A stretch of 28,081 nucleotides of DNA from a virus. The position numbers and the translations under genes are program-made. The DNA lies in IMG/VR virus record IMGVR_UViG_3300022198_000924, positions 1 through 28,081 of that record; one strand, 5' to 3'. Under the pieces are notes generated by a model. The model had not been told where the DNA came from, made no database searches, and saw only the letters and a program-made list of their open reading frames with translations. Positions 18,252 through 24,500 of this stretch are shown here, in pieces (the stretch's first letter is position 1; each line of letters begins with the position of its first letter).

Positions 18252-18410
18252 TTAAAGGAGTAAGGTTAATTGAACTTGCTCCCAAACGTTTGGAAAATTT
18301 TGATGTTTATCGTGGTCTATCCCACCGTCTAGACGGCGAAGGTTGTCTCCGTAGAGGCCAACGCCAATAGGAGCCAGGTCCGACTCTGAGGTGCCTGACT
18401 CCAACCACAT
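18252..18410 (-). CDS. Putative 52-aa protein upstream of capsid, unknown
   Basis: A 52-codon frame starts at ATG 18410 (MWLESGTSESDLAPIGVGLY) and ends one base before the capsid ATG. The tight join to the capsid start and a balanced, mildly acidic composition argue for coding. Against it, there is no clear ribosome binding site and I do not recognise the product. A perfect 12-base palindrome, CCGTCTAGACGG (18325-18336), lies inside it, so the segment could also be an untranslated leader for the capsid message. Confidence 0.4.
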   Translation of the reverse strand: MWLESGTSESDLAPIGVGLYGDNLRRLDGGIDHDKHQNFPNVWEQVQLTLLL

Positions 18411-18459
18411 TACTGTGGATTTCAGCCCGATTAGTGTACGTTAGCACGCACTGCGGGAA

Positions 18460-18564
18460 CTATTTCTGTTTAGGTGTGTAAGCAACGCCGCGATACTTCA
18501 GCTTCTGCTCTTTCTCTTGAGCTTTCTGCTCCCGTACACGGGCATCCAGTTCGACTTTAGTCAT
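18460..18564 (-). CDS. Small basic YRGVAY-motif protein, 34 aa
   Basis: The frame reads MTKVELDARVREQKAQEKEQ followed by KLKYRGVAYTPKQK and stop. The C-terminal YRGVAY is like the YRGxxY motif of short cyanobacterial proteins of the DUF4278 type, while the first part is a charged helix. An alternative ATG at 18597 in the same frame would add eleven residues (MERGVGTSIRP), and no ribosome binding site decides between them. It lies between psbA and capsid. The motif similarity makes it likely to be real; the function is unknown. Confidence 0.6.
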   Translation of the reverse strand: MTKVELDARVREQKAQEKEQKLKYRGVAYTPKQK

Positions 18565-18643
18565 TGGTCGGATCGAAGTACCTACCCCCCGTTCCATGAG
18601 TAGGCGTCATGCGTCCCAAGTGTGGGATGAACGGACGACGTGC
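18557..18643 (-). other. In-frame open extension after the psbA stop
   Basis: Directly after the psbA stop, the same frame stays open for 28 codons and ends in TAA, giving a peptide that finishes MTPTHGTGGRYFDPTND. Its last bases overlap the ATG of the 34-aa gene (ATGACTAA). It could be a mini-gene starting at ATG 18610 (17 aa), the remnant of a longer gene, or chance. Confidence 0.25.
18612..18629 (-). other. Hairpin just downstream of psbA
   Basis: CGTCCCA-AGTG-TGGGATG forms a seven-pair stem (one G-U) with a four-base loop, about 14 bases after the psbA stop on the minus strand. No T-run follows, so it is not a typical intrinsic terminator. It may protect the psbA 3' end or mark RNA processing. 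Confidence 0.35.
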
Positions 18644-19726
18644 TTAGCCGATTACTGGAGCAGTAAGAGCTACAGGAGTAGTCTCAGCAGAAGCTAGATC
18701 GAGGGGGAAGTTGTGAGCGTTACGTTCGTGCATCACTTCAAAGCCAAGGTTAGCGCGATTGAGAACATCAGCCCAAGTGTTAATGACGCGACCATCAGAA
18801 GAGAGTAGGGATTGGTTAAAGTTGAAACCGTTCAGGTTAAACGCCATAGTAGATACACCAAGAGCAGCAAACCAAATACCCACCACTGGCCATGCAGCAA
18901 GGAAGAAATGGAGACTGCGGCTATTGTTAAAACTTGCGTATTGGAAAATCAGGCGACCGAAGTAACCGTGGGCAGCGACAATGTTATAAGTTTCTTCTTC
19001 TTGACCAAACTTGTAACCATAATTCTGAGAAATGTCCTCGGTCGTTTCACGAACAAGCGAGGACGTAACCAGTGAACCGTGCATCGCACTGAATAGCGAC
19101 CCACCGAATACACCAGCAACACCCAACATATGGAACGGGTGCATGAGAATATTATGTTCCGCCTGGAATACAAGCATGAAGTTGAAGGTGCCCGATATAC
19201 CGAGAGGCATACCATCGGAGAAGCTACCTTGACCAAAAGGGTAGACAAGGAAAACCGCCGTGGCGGCTGCGACGGGCGCTGAGTATGCGACACAAATCCA
19301 AGGCCTCATTCCTAGTCGATAGCTAAGTTCCCACTCCCGTCCCAGGTAAGCATAGACACCAATGAGGAAGTGGAAAACGATGAGCTGGTACGGACCCCCG
19401 TTGTAGAGCCATTCATCAAGTGAATTAGCTTCCCAAATTGGGTAGAAGTGTAGTCCGATGGCATTGTTGCTCGGAACGATGGCTCCTGATACAATGTTGT
19501 TTCCATAAAGAAGAGAGCCAGCAACAGGCTCACGAATACCATCAATGTCTACCGGAGGGGCAGCAATGAAGGCGATGATAAAACAAATGGTAGCTGCCAG
19601 CAGACACGGAATCATCAGTGTCCCAAACCAGCCGAGATAAAGACGGTTGTTGGTCGAAGTGACCCAGTTACAAAAAAGCTCCCAAGTGTTCTCCTGAGAG
19701 CGGGGAGCTGCAATAGCAGTTGTCAT
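18644..19726 (-). CDS. psbA: Photosystem II D1 protein
   Basis: The 360-aa protein is a full-length D1. It has the canonical [36 protein letters not shown] (with chlorophyll- and iron-ligand His residues), [20 protein letters not shown] and [15 protein letters not shown]. It retains the C-terminal extension [15 protein letters not shown] that the CtpA protease removes to allow assembly of the oxygen-evolving cluster. At the position equivalent to D1 residue 130 (131 here) it has Glu (GREWELS), the residue of high-light D1 forms. It would replace photodamaged host D1 in thylakoid membranes and keep photosynthesis going during infection. The gene lies 6 bases after the RlpA-like gene and in the head block, so it should be expressed with late genes. 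No intron or frameshift is seen. There is no Shine-Dalgarno core before the ATG. Confidence 0.98.
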   Translation of the reverse strand: MTTAIAAPRSQENTWELFCNWVTSTNNRLYLGWFGTLMIPCLLAATICFIIAFIAAPPVDIDGIREPVAGSLLYGNNIVSGAIVPSNNAIGLHFYPIWEANSLDEWLYNGGPYQLIVFHFLIGVYAYLGREWELSYRLGMRPWICVAYSAPVAAATAVFLVYPFGQGSFSDGMPLGISGTFNFMLVFQAEHNILMHPFHMLGVAGVFGGSLFSAMHGSLVTSSLVRETTEDISQNYGYKFGQEEETYNIVAAHGYFGRLIFQYASFNNSRSLHFFLAAWPVVGIWFAALGVSTMAFNLNGFNFNQSLLSSDGRVINTWADVLNRANLGFEVMHERNAHNFPLDLASAETTPVALTAPVIG

Positions 19727-19732
19727 TTGAGT

Positions 19733-20029
19733 TTAGTTAAGTCTAGTTACTTTTACACGTCCAACTCCAGAGCCAGTCAGACCAATTCGATCAGCAGCAG
19801 CTTTACTAATATCCAATGAGCGGTTACCGTAGTACGGTCCACGATCATTAACTCTCACAGTGGTACACTGTTTGAAACATACCCTAAGGCGTGTACCAAA
19901 TGGTAGTGACCTGTGAGCAGCAGTTAGCGCATGTTGATTGAAGCGTTCTCCATTAGCAGTAAGGTTCCCATGGAAGTTAGGACCATACCAAGAGCTAATG
20001 ACTGACAGAGTAGTTAGAATAGGAATCAT
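19733..20029 (-). CDS. RlpA-like double-psi beta-barrel protein
   Basis: The 98-aa frame from ATG has the RlpA pattern: SSWYGPNFHGNLTANGERFN (residues 12-31), ALTAAHRSLPFGTRLRV, NDRGPYYGNR (61-70) and LDISKAAADRIGL. RlpA proteins are double-psi beta-barrel lytic transglycosylases that cut glycan strands lacking stem peptides. Two Cys (51, 55) may form a disulfide, suggesting an exported protein. The frame is open upstream. An ATA codon at 20053, eight bases after GAAGGAG, would add the residues encoded by ATAAAAGTTCTTCGC and following codons (start, then KVLRFII before MIPILTT), giving a normal signal peptide. From the annotated ATG the export signal is weak. It may act in lysis or cell-wall remodelling; no other endolysin or holin is seen in the window. 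Confidence 0.85.
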   Translation of the reverse strand: MIPILTTLSVISSWYGPNFHGNLTANGERFNQHALTAAHRSLPFGTRLRVCFKQCTTVRVNDRGPYYGNRSLDISKAAADRIGLTGSGVGRVKVTRLN

Positions 20030-20061
20030 GATAATAAAGCGAAGAACTTTTATATTGCTTG

Positions 20062-20068
20062 CTCCTTC
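20062..20068 (-). promoter_or_regulatory. Shine-Dalgarno sequence upstream of the RlpA-like gene
   Basis: GAAGGAG on the minus strand is 8 bases from an in-frame ATA codon (20053) but 32 bases from the first ATG (20029). The good core and spacing point to an ATA start, or to a site serving something else. Confidence 0.5.
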
Positions 20069-20110
20069 AAATCCGCCAATACACGCGTAGTATAAGCGGA
20101 TCTACCAATA

Positions 20111-20257
20111 CTACTTTTTAGCAGTCTTTGCTGCTTTCTTAAATTGGGCAGCAGTAGGTGCACCAGGCGAACCTGGCTTACGCATCTTCTCACCGCTACC
20201 CTGTTTGATACGCATCCGTTTAGCGTGGATGTTTGCGTAGAGTCCAGGTTTAGCCAT
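20111..20257 (-). CDS. Small basic conserved phage protein, 48 aa
   Basis: The frame reads [20 protein letters not shown], then SGEKMRKPGSPGAPTAAQ and FKKAAKTAKK. The [14 protein letters not shown] opening and the GEKMRKPG-PGAPT centre are typical of a small, highly basic protein found in many marine phages near head genes. Its role is unknown; the charge suits nucleic-acid binding or a virion component, but that is inference. The start ATG overlaps the upstream stop by one base (TAATG), so it is translationally coupled. Confidence 0.85.
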   Translation of the reverse strand: MAKPGLYANIHAKRMRIKQGSGEKMRKPGSPGAPTAAQFKKAAKTAKK

Positions 20258-20391
20258 TACTTTTTCTTCTTAGATTTACCAGCTTTACTATAGGCAATGG
20301 CTGCTGCCTGCTTAGAAGGGTAACCTTCAATAGTTAGCTGACGAATGTTAGCCGAGATTGTATTTTGTGATTTACCCTTCTTAAGAGGCAT
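20257..20391 (-). CDS. Small Lys-rich conserved phage protein, 44 aa (DUF6496-like)
   Basis: The frame reads [20 protein letters not shown], then [20 protein letters not shown] and KKKK. The pattern MPLKKGKS...I..NI......G.P.KQA.AIA...AGKS matches a family of small phage proteins I associate with DUF6496; the function is unknown. The start overlaps the hli stop and the stop overlaps the next start, each by one base (TAATG), so the three small genes form a coupled run. Ends are strongly basic. Confidence 0.85.
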   Translation of the reverse strand: MPLKKGKSQNTISANIRQLTIEGYPSKQAAAIAYSKAGKSKKKK

Positions 20392-20525
20392 TACCAGATA
20401 CCAGGAATCAGTTGACCAGTAAGAGCATACGCACCAATAGCTGCGATAACACCAAGCATAGCGAGGCGTCCATTCAGCCGTTCAGCACGTTCGTTGTGGG
20501 GGATACCGTAAGGATGATCAGTCAT
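20391..20525 (-). CDS. hli: High-light-inducible protein
   Basis: The 44-aa protein has one transmembrane helix with the chlorophyll-binding motif of the Hlip/CAB family: [20 protein letters not shown], with the Glu and Asn that ligate chlorophyll and the Arg that bridges to its partner helix. It ends [10 protein letters not shown]. Hlips work as dimers in thylakoid membranes, dissipate excess energy and protect photosystem II during repair. It lies 13 bases after scaffold and is the first gene of the accessory block that includes psbA, as known for P-SSP7-like phages. It is shorter than most host Hlips, which is usual for phage versions. Confidence 0.95.
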   Translation of the reverse strand: MTDHPYGIPHNERAERLNGRLAMLGVIAAIGAYALTGQLIPGIW

Positions 20526-20538
20526 AATAATAAGTGGT

Positions 20539-21183
20539 TTAAAAATCAAGGTCAGAACGCTCAAGCTTACGAATCACGTCTTGACGATAAGCAGGGTCGT
20601 TATCATAACGGGGATCGCTCATTGCTCGTACAAGCTCAGCTTGACTGCGGAAGGTCTCAACGGATTCGTTACTACCACGTCCAGTCAGCAGCTTACCATC
20701 TTTACCAACAGCATCAGAGTACTTATTGGAAAGTGCTTGAACTGCAAAGAAGATAGCACTAGGATCACCACGACCCATCACTGCATCATACATCTTGATC
20801 TCAGCTTCAGAGAGGTTTTGCCCAGCCCATGCAATCATAGACTTGTAGGCTTTCTTACCTCCCACCATCTCAAACAGCTGATCAGCTTGTTCTTGAGTGA
20901 GAACCTCAGGTTCAGGCTCTTGTTCAGGTTCTTCTACTTCTTCGTCGGCTTCTTCACCGGCTTCGGCTTCATCGGTTTGTTGTACTTCATCACGGGGTTC
21001 ACCAAGTTTCTTTTGAAGGGCAAGATATGCTTGCTCAAGTGACTGAGCATCTTTAAACTTACCTGCCAGTAGTTGTTGTTGTTCAGCTTCGTTAGCTTCA
21101 GCTACAGCCAGGGAGTCCTGCTCATCTGCATTAAGTTCACCTTGTTCAGCAGGTGCTTCGTTATAAGTTAGAGTTTCACTCAT
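20539..21183 (-). CDS. Capsid assembly / scaffolding protein (gp9-like)
   Basis: The 214-aa protein is highly acidic, with a Glu/Asp/Pro-rich stretch at about residues 68-95, and Gln/Ala-rich helices on either side. The C-terminus (AMSDPRYDNDPAYRQDVIRK, then LERSDLDF) is the conserved capsid-binding tail of T7-like scaffolding proteins. T7 gp9 is about 307 aa, so this is a shorter version. It should guide procapsid assembly around the portal and then leave. It starts 9 bases after the portal stop, but it is separated from the capsid gene by about 2.3 kb of accessory genes rather than being adjacent as in T7. Confidence 0.9.
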   Translation of the reverse strand: MSETLTYNEAPAEQGELNADEQDSLAVAEANEAEQQQLLAGKFKDAQSLEQAYLALQKKLGEPRDEVQQTDEAEAGEEADEEVEEPEQEPEPEVLTQEQADQLFEMVGGKKAYKSMIAWAGQNLSEAEIKMYDAVMGRGDPSAIFFAVQALSNKYSDAVGKDGKLLTGRGSNESVETFRSQAELVRAMSDPRYDNDPAYRQDVIRKLERSDLDF

Positions 21184-21192
21184 GAGTGGTGG

Positions 21193-22770
21193 TTACATTT
21201 GTGGTGGTTGTTGCATCATTTGTTGAGCCATTTCTCCAGCCGCTTGTTCACGACGTTGCTCAACTTGTGCTAGTTGTCCAGCTTGTTGTGCCATAGCCAT
21301 CTGTGCTTGTTGTTGCATAGCGGCTTGTTGCTGTTGCTGAACTTCTTGCATACTCTTAACAAGATTCAATACTTCAATACCTTGAGCTGCAGCCAAGCGT
21401 TTGATGACTTCCTCAGGGTTGATGTAAGTTTGAATTGCTTCAGGTCCCATTGTTTGTGCAATGGTTGCAAGGAATTGACCAAGACTTTCACGATCTTGAC
21501 CACGACCCAAGGCGTTGATACCAGCAACGATCGTGGGTTTAACAATATCACCCTTAGGAAGACGAGGAATATCACCAGTCTTCTGGGCAACACTAAGCTT
21601 ACGGTTCAAGTAAGGTACAAGGAACTCAACAGTAAGAAGGGAGAATAGACCGCCCAACTGTTGTTCAAGTTCGAGTTGTGTAAGACGTACTTCCTCAGCA
21701 GTGGTTCGCTCACTTTGTCTTACAGTAAGTACAAGGAAGGCATCACTTAATCGTTGCGAAAGTGTTCCAATCATCTGGTAAGCTGTTTGGAAATCAGTTG
21801 TCTTACCAACTTGTACAACACCGATGTCATCAGGACGACCTTGAATGATAGCACCGTTACCCGCCTTAGCCAGTGTAGCAGGCTTTGTAGTACTAGAAGG
21901 TGATACAGTAAAGATCACCTTAGCTGCTGCTGCAGCGCCTTCTACAACTGCCTGGGAGAGTGCTTCAAGTGACTTAAGATCACCAATGAATTCTTCTACA
22001 CGACCACGCCCATACACTTCACCATCAACGTGGTTAAAGCGGAGGACTAGCCAAGGGCTTGATTCTTTAGGTGCTTTGCCTTGAGATCCAGGCACGACTT
22101 CCCCGTTGATTTCTTGGTGCCACACCCAACGATTGTTGTCTAGAGTGCAATGAGTGTACACATCTACCTCATCCTCACTGGACCTTGATTCGTCCATTGG
22201 GGCATTGGGTTGTGGTTCTTTGTAATCGGGGAAAAATTTTTTGAGTATTTTTTTCGAGATTGTCTCCTTTGTTACGATCTCAATAACATTACCGTTGCCA
22301 TCTCTATCTACTACATAACGGTTCAAAGGATAAAGCTTAAGCCCATCCTTACCCATGAAGATAAGAGCATTACCAGCGACAACAAGATGCTTTAGTGCTT
22401 GGTGTACAACGACACGATCACCGGAAGCTGCAATAGATTCCATGATCGTTCGCTCTACTTTAGCAAACGACAAGTCAAGTTCAGATCTAATCTCTGGTCC
22501 TAGTTCTTGACCAAGGTTAATATCATTTACCTGGAGTTTAAAGAAGCTGGTTTGTGGGGGCAGTAGAGCTAACATCAACTTAGATGCCAGAGTGACTACA
22601 CCCTTAGAACCAACGCTTTGCCACGGGGTTGTAAGTTTGATAGAACCTTTGGTGTATACCTCATCCTCTCGGATAAGATAAGGAAGAGTAAGATCTGCTG
22701 CTTGTCTAGCAGTGTTTAGAAACTGGGCACGGTCTGAGGACAATCTGTCATAACGAGTTTTAGCGGTCAT
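21193..22770 (-). CDS. Portal (head-tail connector) protein, gp8-like
   Basis: The 525-aa protein matches T7 gp8 in length (536 aa) and order. Features include an N-terminal RYDRLSSDRAQFLNTARQAA and LTLPYLI, then TPWQSVGSKGVVTLASKLML, ALLPPQTSFFKLQVND, YPLNRYVVDRDGNGNV and a C-terminal half with RTTAEEVRLTQLELEQQLGG. The last 65 residues are Gln/Ala/Met-rich. It forms the dodecameric ring through which DNA is packaged and ejected. The start overlaps the preceding stop by one base (TGATG). Confidence 0.95.
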   Translation of the reverse strand: MTAKTRYDRLSSDRAQFLNTARQAADLTLPYLIREDEVYTKGSIKLTTPWQSVGSKGVVTLASKLMLALLPPQTSFFKLQVNDINLGQELGPEIRSELDLSFAKVERTIMESIAASGDRVVVHQALKHLVVAGNALIFMGKDGLKLYPLNRYVVDRDGNGNVIEIVTKETISKKILKKFFPDYKEPQPNAPMDESRSSEDEVDVYTHCTLDNNRWVWHQEINGEVVPGSQGKAPKESSPWLVLRFNHVDGEVYGRGRVEEFIGDLKSLEALSQAVVEGAAAAAKVIFTVSPSSTTKPATLAKAGNGAIIQGRPDDIGVVQVGKTTDFQTAYQMIGTLSQRLSDAFLVLTVRQSERTTAEEVRLTQLELEQQLGGLFSLLTVEFLVPYLNRKLSVAQKTGDIPRLPKGDIVKPTIVAGINALGRGQDRESLGQFLATIAQTMGPEAIQTYINPEEVIKRLAAAQGIEVLNLVKSMQEVQQQQQAAMQQQAQMAMAQQAGQLAQVEQRREQAAGEMAQQMMQQPPQM

Positions 22771-23597
22771 CAGACGTTAAGAAAAGAAGGTAACAGTGTA
22801 GATGTTGCTGCAGCCAGTGTAGGTGCACTAAAGGCAACAGGTGCAGGGGTAGTAGATTTAGGACGTACCTTGAATCCTTCTGTACCGGCTAGCTTGTTTT
22901 GGTTGTAACCAATACCAAGTTGAAGGTTAGCAGGAGAAACAGCACGGGCTTGGTTAATCATCATGCTACGCTGTTCTTCTCTCAACTGAGCGATCTCCGC
23001 CAGACGTTGGGCTTCCTGTTGTTGGAACCCCTGCATCAACGCATCGATTTGCTGCTGAGATTGGATCTGCATCTGCTCAATCAAACCAGAGAAGTCCTCC
23101 ATAGTTGGCCCTTGATATTCGGGCACAGGGGGAGGAGCTGTCTCAGTAGTCGTTGGCTCCGGTGTCGGTGCACTAAACGCATCTTCACTGAAGCCTAAAC
23201 TTTGCTCAGCTGCTAGCTGTTTAATCAGACCAGTGGAAAGACCATAGTCTTGTGCACGTTTAACAGCGTTGGGACCAAGAATACCGGCGGTACCTTGTGG
23301 ACCAATGAAGCTGCTTAAATCAATCGAAGGCTTTGTAACAGTAGTAGTTGTTGGCGCAGGTGGGTTGGCCATCCGATTGACAACCTGAGCGTAATCATTA
23401 ACTGAATTGTAGTTAGTGATACCAAGGTTCTTAGCAGCTTGCTGATAGACCGGATCCGATTGGCTTTTCTGGGCAGCTGCAATGTAATTATTGATGCGGG
23501 TTAGTTCGTCTTGTTTATTGACGTTATTAATTCCAAGAGCCGCTGCAGCTGCTTTTTGTTCGTTAGATAGTTGTTTTTCCCAAGGTGCAAGAGCCAT
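22770..23597 (-). CDS. Unknown 275-aa protein upstream of portal (possible virion/tail-assembly protein)
   Basis: I do not recognise a family. ATG at 23597 (MALAPWEKQLSNEQKAAAAA) is preferred over an in-frame TTG two codons upstream because it lies 2 bases after the previous stop. The N-terminal 75 residues have two similar segments ending in LGINN-NK / LGITNYNS, perhaps a small duplicated helical motif. The centre is Pro/Thr-rich, followed by a Gln-rich coiled coil (about residues 163-215: QMQIQSQQQIDALMQGFQQQ) and a Pro/Ala-rich end. It directly precedes the portal gene, the place of T7 gp6.7 and gp7.3, small virion proteins needed for tail and ejection functions. That role is only positional inference. 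Its stop overlaps the portal start by one base. Confidence 0.8.
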   Translation of the reverse strand: MALAPWEKQLSNEQKAAAAALGINNVNKQDELTRINNYIAAAQKSQSDPVYQQAAKNLGITNYNSVNDYAQVVNRMANPPAPTTTTVTKPSIDLSSFIGPQGTAGILGPNAVKRAQDYGLSTGLIKQLAAEQSLGFSEDAFSAPTPEPTTTETAPPPVPEYQGPTMEDFSGLIEQMQIQSQQQIDALMQGFQQQEAQRLAEIAQLREEQRSMMINQARAVSPANLQLGIGYNQNKLAGTEGFKVRPKSTTPAPVAFSAPTLAAATSTLLPSFLNV

Positions 23598-23599
23598 GA

Positions 23600-23815
23600 T
23601 CAATCAAAGTTAGTCGGATCGTTTTCTTCAAACCAGTTAATAATCCACTCAACGACACTACGCTGACCAGATCGGTACATAATTTTTTCCATTGTATCTT
23701 CAGGTGTGGGTGTAGTTGGTGGAAATGTTTCGTCTAGTTTGGAGAGCATAGCCGTAGCAGCCATGCCCTTAACGTCCAGAAGGTTAAGCGTACTGGGGTA
23801 GGTTTGGGTTGGCAT
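23600..23815 (-). CDS. Small conserved cyanophage-type protein, 71 aa
   Basis: The frame from ATG 23815 reads MPTQTYPSTLNLLDVKGMAA, continues TAMLSKLDETFPPTTPTPED and ends with the RSGQRSVVEWIINWFEEND region. It overlaps the 3' end of the ribonucleotide reductase beta gene by 32 bases in another frame. A shorter start at 23764 (MAATAML) would avoid the overlap. The acidic, Trp-containing C-terminus suggests a small folded protein or a protein-interaction peptide. No function is known to me. Confidence 0.7.
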   Translation of the reverse strand: MPTQTYPSTLNLLDVKGMAATAMLSKLDETFPPTTPTPEDTMEKIMYRSGQRSVVEWIINWFEENDPTNFD

Positions 23816-24500
23816 GTTCAAAGAAAGCAGGCATCCGTGCCCTACGTGTTTCAGAAAGCTCAGGTGCTTTACCTTGGTACATCAAACTATCACTGGAATC
23901 CAGCCAAAATTTTTTGTCCAAATATTTATTGGAGGTATTTCTACCTAGAGGTTCAAGCACCCAATTAATGGTTGCCTTTCTGAGCTTATCCAAAGAAGGA
24001 CTCCAATTGAGACTAAGCTCACGACATACCAAGCTATTTGCTGCAACGTGTACTTGTTCATCACGTGAAATGTCTGCGCTTACTGTTCGGAGACCAGCAT
24101 CACCGTTAAATCGGAAGAATGGGAGGAGCACAAAGAAAATCGCACGTTCGGCAACAAGTGCTTTGAGGATCGTGTGATCTGGATGAGCAATCCAGGCGTC
24201 CCGAATTTTCTTTGCTTCGGCTTCAGCCTTTTCATCAACGCCGATAGCGTTGGCGATGTAACCGAGTGCAAGGTCGTGGTTCTCTTCGTCTTTGATATTG
24301 GATTGAAGGAGATCCCTCGCCATGTTCGGTACTTCATTTTTCAGTGCATCAGTGATAAAGTCTCCAACTGGTAGTTCCATATGACGAACAGCCAAGGCAC
24401 GGTAGATAGTTTCTTCCGCACCTTCAGCCAGTTTACCAGCAGTTGTTTGGACAGGTGTCCAGGTTCGTTTACGATTTAGTAGTTTTTGATAGGGGTTCAT
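23784..24500 (-). CDS. nrdB: Ribonucleotide reductase class I beta (R2) subunit, tyrosine-less
   Basis: The 238-aa protein has a ferritin-like four-helix arrangement. Likely metal ligands are Glu42 (HMELP), Glu72 and His75 (DEENH), Glu118 (VAERAIFF), Glu148 and His151 (RDEQVH). In E. coli R2 the radical Tyr122 lies four residues after the equivalent of His75; here that position is Leu79 (ENHDLAL). The enzyme therefore cannot use a standard tyrosyl radical and more likely resembles metal-radical (Id-like) or otherwise modified class I enzymes. It is short compared with E. coli R2 (376 aa). It would supply the radical to the alpha subunit for dNTP synthesis. The ATG overlaps the alpha stop in ATGA; an upstream TTG start is less likely. 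Confidence 0.85.
   Translation of the reverse strand: MNPYQKLLNRKRTWTPVQTTAGKLAEGAEETIYRALAVRHMELPVGDFITDALKNEVPNMARDLLQSNIKDEENHDLALGYIANAIGVDEKAEAEAKKIRDAWIAHPDHTILKALVAERAIFFVLLPFFRFNGDAGLRTVSADISRDEQVHVAANSLVCRELSLNWSPSLDKLRKATINWVLEPLGRNTSNKYLDKKFWLDSSDSLMYQGKAPELSETRRARMPAFFEHANPNLPQYA

Noticed and set aside
18325-18336. Perfect 12-base palindrome CCGTCTAGACGG as a stand-alone operator
   Set aside because: It lies inside a putative coding frame and matches no operator I know; a chance palindrome cannot be excluded, so it is only mentioned in the 52-aa entry.
17018-18370. A 450-codon open frame on the plus strand, antisense to the whole capsid gene
   Set aside because: It mirrors the capsid gene, whose biased codon use removes antisense stops. 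The translation is Thr/Ser/His-rich with no domain, and the frame runs through the terminator stem and the palindrome.
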